Below are positions 6,918 to 9,010 of a DNA stretch of 9,010 nucleotides, piece after piece (position 1 is the stretch's first letter; every line of letters starts with the position of its first letter). This DNA is from Acidobacteriaceae bacterium (GTDB lineage: Bacteria; Acidobacteriota; Terriglobia; Bryobacterales; Bryobacteraceae). Made by a program: the position numbers and the translations under genes. The stretch lies in contig JAFAQG010000849.1 of assembly GCA_019246575.1 (NCBI GenBank), positions 1-9,010 on the forward strand, in the 5' to 3' direction. Below the pieces are notes generated by a model, which searched no databases, was not told the DNA's origin, and saw only the letters and a program-made list of their open reading frames with translations.

Positions 6918-7484
6918 GTGCGTATCCTTTCTCGCTTGGTGATTGCGTGCGCGGTGTTGGGCTGCTGGGCTGCGGGTTTGCACGCAACCAGTTTCGATTT
7001 TTCCTATACGGGGCCTGGAGTAACGGCCAGCGGGGTTCTGACTGCAACCTCGATTGGGGGTTCCCGCTATATGGTCACGGATATGAGCGGAACGCGGAAC
7101 GGAGCCGTGATTACGGGGATCGTGCCGGGCGCGGGCACATACAACGGCGAGTTCATCTATGACAACCTGATCTCGACCGCTCCGCCGATTGTGGATGCCG
7201 AGGGGATTCTGTTTCGCGTGCAGGGATTGCCGGACGCCGTGAACATCTGTTATGGGCAGGATGCCGCCTCCGATTGCGAGTTCAATGGGATGCTCGCTTA
7301 CACGGAAGTGACGAGCGACGGACATGGGAACACAGAAGCGATCCCTCTAACGAGCTTTAGCGTGAGTTTATTGGCCGTGCCGGAGCCGGGCATTGGGGCT
7401 TCGATACTTGTGGGTTGGACTGCTTTACTTCTCATCAGGAGACAGCGCCGCCCTGGAGATTCGAGGTGCACCAAACTGCAGTGA
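6918..7484 (+). CDS. PEP-CTERM sorting-signal exported protein
   Basis: 188 residues from GTG 6918, which has a good Shine-Dalgarno (GGAGGG, 6907-6912, 5 nt spacing). The protein has a signal peptide (RILSRLVIACAVLGCWAAG, probable cleavage after LHA near residue 23). A beta-rich body of the kind common in this class follows: FDFSYTGPGVTASGVLTAT and ITGIVPGAGTYNGEF. The C-terminal anchor has VPEP at residues 154-157, a hydrophobic stretch to about 173, and the basic cluster RRQRR. Such proteins are exported by Sec, processed by an exosortase (EpsH/XrtA type), and placed on the surface or in the extracellular matrix. One oddity is that ten residues (PGDSRCTKLQ) follow the basic cluster, where these proteins usually end; the original stop may have been lost. 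No exosortase gene is in the window. Confidence 0.85.
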   Translation: MRILSRLVIACAVLGCWAAGLHATSFDFSYTGPGVTASGVLTATSIGGSRYMVTDMSGTRNGAVITGIVPGAGTYNGEFIYDNLISTAPPIVDAEGILFRVQGLPDAVNICYGQDAASDCEFNGMLAYTEVTSDGHGNTEAIPLTSFSVSLLAVPEPGIGASILVGWTALLLIRRQRRPGDSRCTKLQ

Positions 7485-7713
7485 TACGGATGCCGCGGAA
7501 GAAGGCTGTAGTCATGGCGTCGACGGTTTCGCCTAGGCCGCTTCGAAGTTCTGCAGTCACTGTCGTACCGGTTGAGGCGGTGAAGACCACCCTGACTGAA
7601 ACCTTTATTGCCTTGTGAGCGACTGTCGTCCCAGGTTGATTAACTCCCGTGCGACGAAGGGAGCAGTCCTTGCGAATAACTGAGGAGTTTTCCTCAAGCT
7701 GATAGGACCACAC
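7435..7713 (-). other. Doubtful small open frame (92 codons) after the DUF2264 gene
   Basis: The GTG at 7713 lies 24 bp after the DUF2264 stop on the same strand. The translation is beta-prone in the middle (KVSVRVVFTASTGTTVTAEL) and reads better than most chance frames. Against it, the only Shine-Dalgarno-like run (GGGGGAC) is almost touching the start, and the 3' end overlaps the PEP-CTERM gene by 50 bp on the other strand. The frame is also open upstream of the GTG, so this could be a remnant of a longer gene rather than an intact one. I do not recognise the family. Otherwise I see no gene in the 252-bp spacer 7485-7736. Confidence 0.2.
7681..7696. terminator. Small hairpin between convergent PEP-CTERM and DUF2264 genes
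   Basis: TGAGGA-GTTT-TCCTCA is a perfect 6-bp stem with a 4-nt loop, located between two convergent genes where a bidirectional terminator would be expected. The stem is short and has no T-run on either side, so the terminator function is weakly supported. Confidence 0.25.
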
Positions 7714-7736
7714 GTCCCCCGGATTCAGAACTGGGG

Positions 7737-8954
7737 CTATAGTGCGTGATCTGCGGGGATGTCCTCACCGCTCCAAACCTTTCTTGAAGTCCAGGGCTGA
7801 GGTGGTTTGCTCCAGAACGGATCGGTTACCGCCAAGCCCAGCGGCAGAAGAGCGGTTGCACAGAGGTAGAGACTTCCCGTCGAGATATACGCTTCGGCGA
7901 TTGAGGGCTGATGACCACAAACTCCGACGTTCAGCCAGCCGTCGGCATTGAACGTTCCGGGAGCTTCGATCGAGCGGCGAATGACCGCGGTCAGAGCCGA
8001 CCGCACTTGCTCGGGCACGAGTGGCGCGGGTAACTTGCGGTGCAGCGCCATAGCTGCGAGCAGATGAAATGCGCCGCACCGGTACGCGAGCGAACGTCCG
8101 ATCGGGGGATAACTGCCATCGGGCGCAATGAGGCGCTCCTGGATAGCGGCGTAGCGCTGGGCTCTTTTGCGAATCGGAGCGGCGAACGAACTCCAAGCAT
8201 CCGAAAAGTTCGACACTGTTTCGATCACCTGTAGCAGCATGGGATGGATGACGAAGCTGTTGTAGTAATCCCAGTGAAAGGGAAGGCCGTCGCCGTAGAT
8301 ACTGTCGCCTTTGTACCACTCCTCGTGCTGGCGGATGGCGTAATCGACGCGCATGGCATCCCAGCGTTCGTTCGCGTATGCCAGAAATGCTTCGATGGTG
8401 GCGCTGAACAGCAGCCAGTTGTTGAAGCCGGGCCGGATGACGCGGCTGGAAAGGAGGGCCTGAATCAATTGCGATCTGGTGCTGTTGTCGAGCTTGGCCC
8501 AAAGCTCGGAGGGAGCGCGCAATAGACCGAGCGCGAGAAAAGCAGCATCGACAACCGGCTGCGCGCCACGGTTGAAATTCATGTAATCGGGGGACGCGGG
8601 ATCTACAGTCGCTGCGATGGACGCGCGAGCAAGATCTGCATAGCGCGAGCGGAGTTCGCCTTCGACGCCGGTCTTTTCTCCGGATTCGAGCCAGGGTGCA
8701 ATGCCCGCCAGCAGCCGTCCGATGGCTTCGAGATATGTGTATTGTTTGCGCTCGGCAGCGTTCCTATGCGGTGCTTCCACCGGCATGGTGGCTTTCAGCT
8801 TGCGTTGGCTTAGGGAAGACAATATGGGTTCGGCGATTCGTTTGAGCACCGATACCCAATACTCGCGATCACTGTCCGGCGCGGCAGCAAGGCTTGTAGA
8901 GGCGTTCGCAGCAGCGGCGGCGCATGCGATAAATGCTCTGCGTGAAGTGCTCAA
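7737..8954 (-). CDS. Tat-exported DUF2264 family protein
   Basis: 405 residues. The N-terminus carries a twin-arginine signal, STSRRAFIACAAAAA, followed by an Ala-rich hydrophobic stretch, so the folded protein should be exported to the periplasm. The body matches the DUF2264 (PF10022) pattern: REYWVSVLKRIAEPILSSL, YTYLEAIGRLLAGIAPWLE, FNNWLLFSATIEAFL, WYKGDSIYGDGLPFHWDYYNSFVIHPML, APDGSYPPIGRSLAYRCGA and HQPSIAEAYISTGSLYLC, ending WTSRKVWSGEDIPADHAL. The family is predicted to form an alpha/alpha toroid like those of glycoside hydrolases and polysaccharide lyases, and often lies in sugar-use loci. Enzymatic activity is not established from this sequence. The start is TTG 8954, chosen because it places the Tat motif at residues 4-9. 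No Shine-Dalgarno precedes it, and the frame stays open to the window edge, so a longer N-terminus beyond 9010 cannot be excluded. Confidence 0.85.
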   Translation of the reverse strand: MSTSRRAFIACAAAAANASTSLAAAPDSDREYWVSVLKRIAEPILSSLSQRKLKATMPVEAPHRNAAERKQYTYLEAIGRLLAGIAPWLESGEKTGVEGELRSRYADLARASIAATVDPASPDYMNFNRGAQPVVDAAFLALGLLRAPSELWAKLDNSTRSQLIQALLSSRVIRPGFNNWLLFSATIEAFLAYANERWDAMRVDYAIRQHEEWYKGDSIYGDGLPFHWDYYNSFVIHPMLLQVIETVSNFSDAWSSFAAPIRKRAQRYAAIQERLIAPDGSYPPIGRSLAYRCGAFHLLAAMALHRKLPAPLVPEQVRSALTAVIRRSIEAPGTFNADGWLNVGVCGHQPSIAEAYISTGSLYLCATALLPLGLAVTDPFWSKPPQPWTSRKVWSGEDIPADHAL

Positions 8955-9010
8955 TTTAGAGTCGGCGCGCTGCCGGCCGGTGCGCCCGAACTGAGAGGTT
9001 CGGCCAAAGA

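Noticed and set aside
7765..8502. 245-codon open frame on the minus strand
   Set aside because: It is in another frame of the same strand as the DUF2264 gene, whose translation is clearly the real one. The product is Arg/Ser/Pro-rich with no recognisable domain.

Overview
The window looks like a chromosomal segment of an Acidobacteriota bacterium, probably of the Bryobacterales / 'Candidatus Solibacter' type. This is inferred from the gene mix: a TonB-type receptor with an N-terminal carboxypeptidase-regulatory-like domain, a PEP-CTERM exosortase substrate, a Tat-exported DUF2264 protein, and moderately GC-rich DNA with several GTG/TTG starts. No rRNA, tRNA, CRISPR array, transposase or integrase is visible.

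Layout. Positions 1-2388 are all on the minus strand. Read in the direction of transcription they are ribH (lumazine synthase), nusB two bases later, then a sugar-type periplasmic binding lipoprotein, and the start of an outer-membrane receptor that runs off the left edge. A 71-bp divergent spacer carrying a 7+7-bp inverted repeat separates ribH from lepA (plus strand, 2460-4271), which encodes a full-length elongation factor 4. Right of lepA the order becomes unusual: an unrecognised 205-residue gene (4328-4945), then a second copy of the last 41 codons of lepA (4978-5103), then a minus-strand FAD amine-oxidase / carotenoid-desaturase-like gene (5145-6776), then a PEP-CTERM protein gene (6918-7484, plus). 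A minus-strand DUF2264 gene (7737-8954) closes the window.

The main observation is the structure downstream of lepA. The 3' end of lepA is duplicated, and the copies bracket the unknown gene. The 124-nt copies differ at 15 positions. All eight differences before the last five codons are synonymous, so the two tails diverged while both were parts of working lepA genes; this points to import of a foreign lepA end rather than a local duplication. The sequence just after the second tail includes a 20-bp block that recurs exactly, in direct orientation, beyond the FAD gene. Weaker collinear matches before that second block hint at a third, decayed lepA tail. I read this as a cargo-accumulation site at the 3' end of lepA, with one or two inserted genes and tail duplications as scars. 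No recombinase is present to explain the mechanism.

Functionally the left part joins housekeeping genes (riboflavin synthesis, antitermination, translation) with surface uptake genes (binding protein, receptor). The right part is accessory: an oxidoreductase of unknown substrate, an exported surface protein, and a secreted DUF2264 protein probably linked to carbohydrate metabolism.
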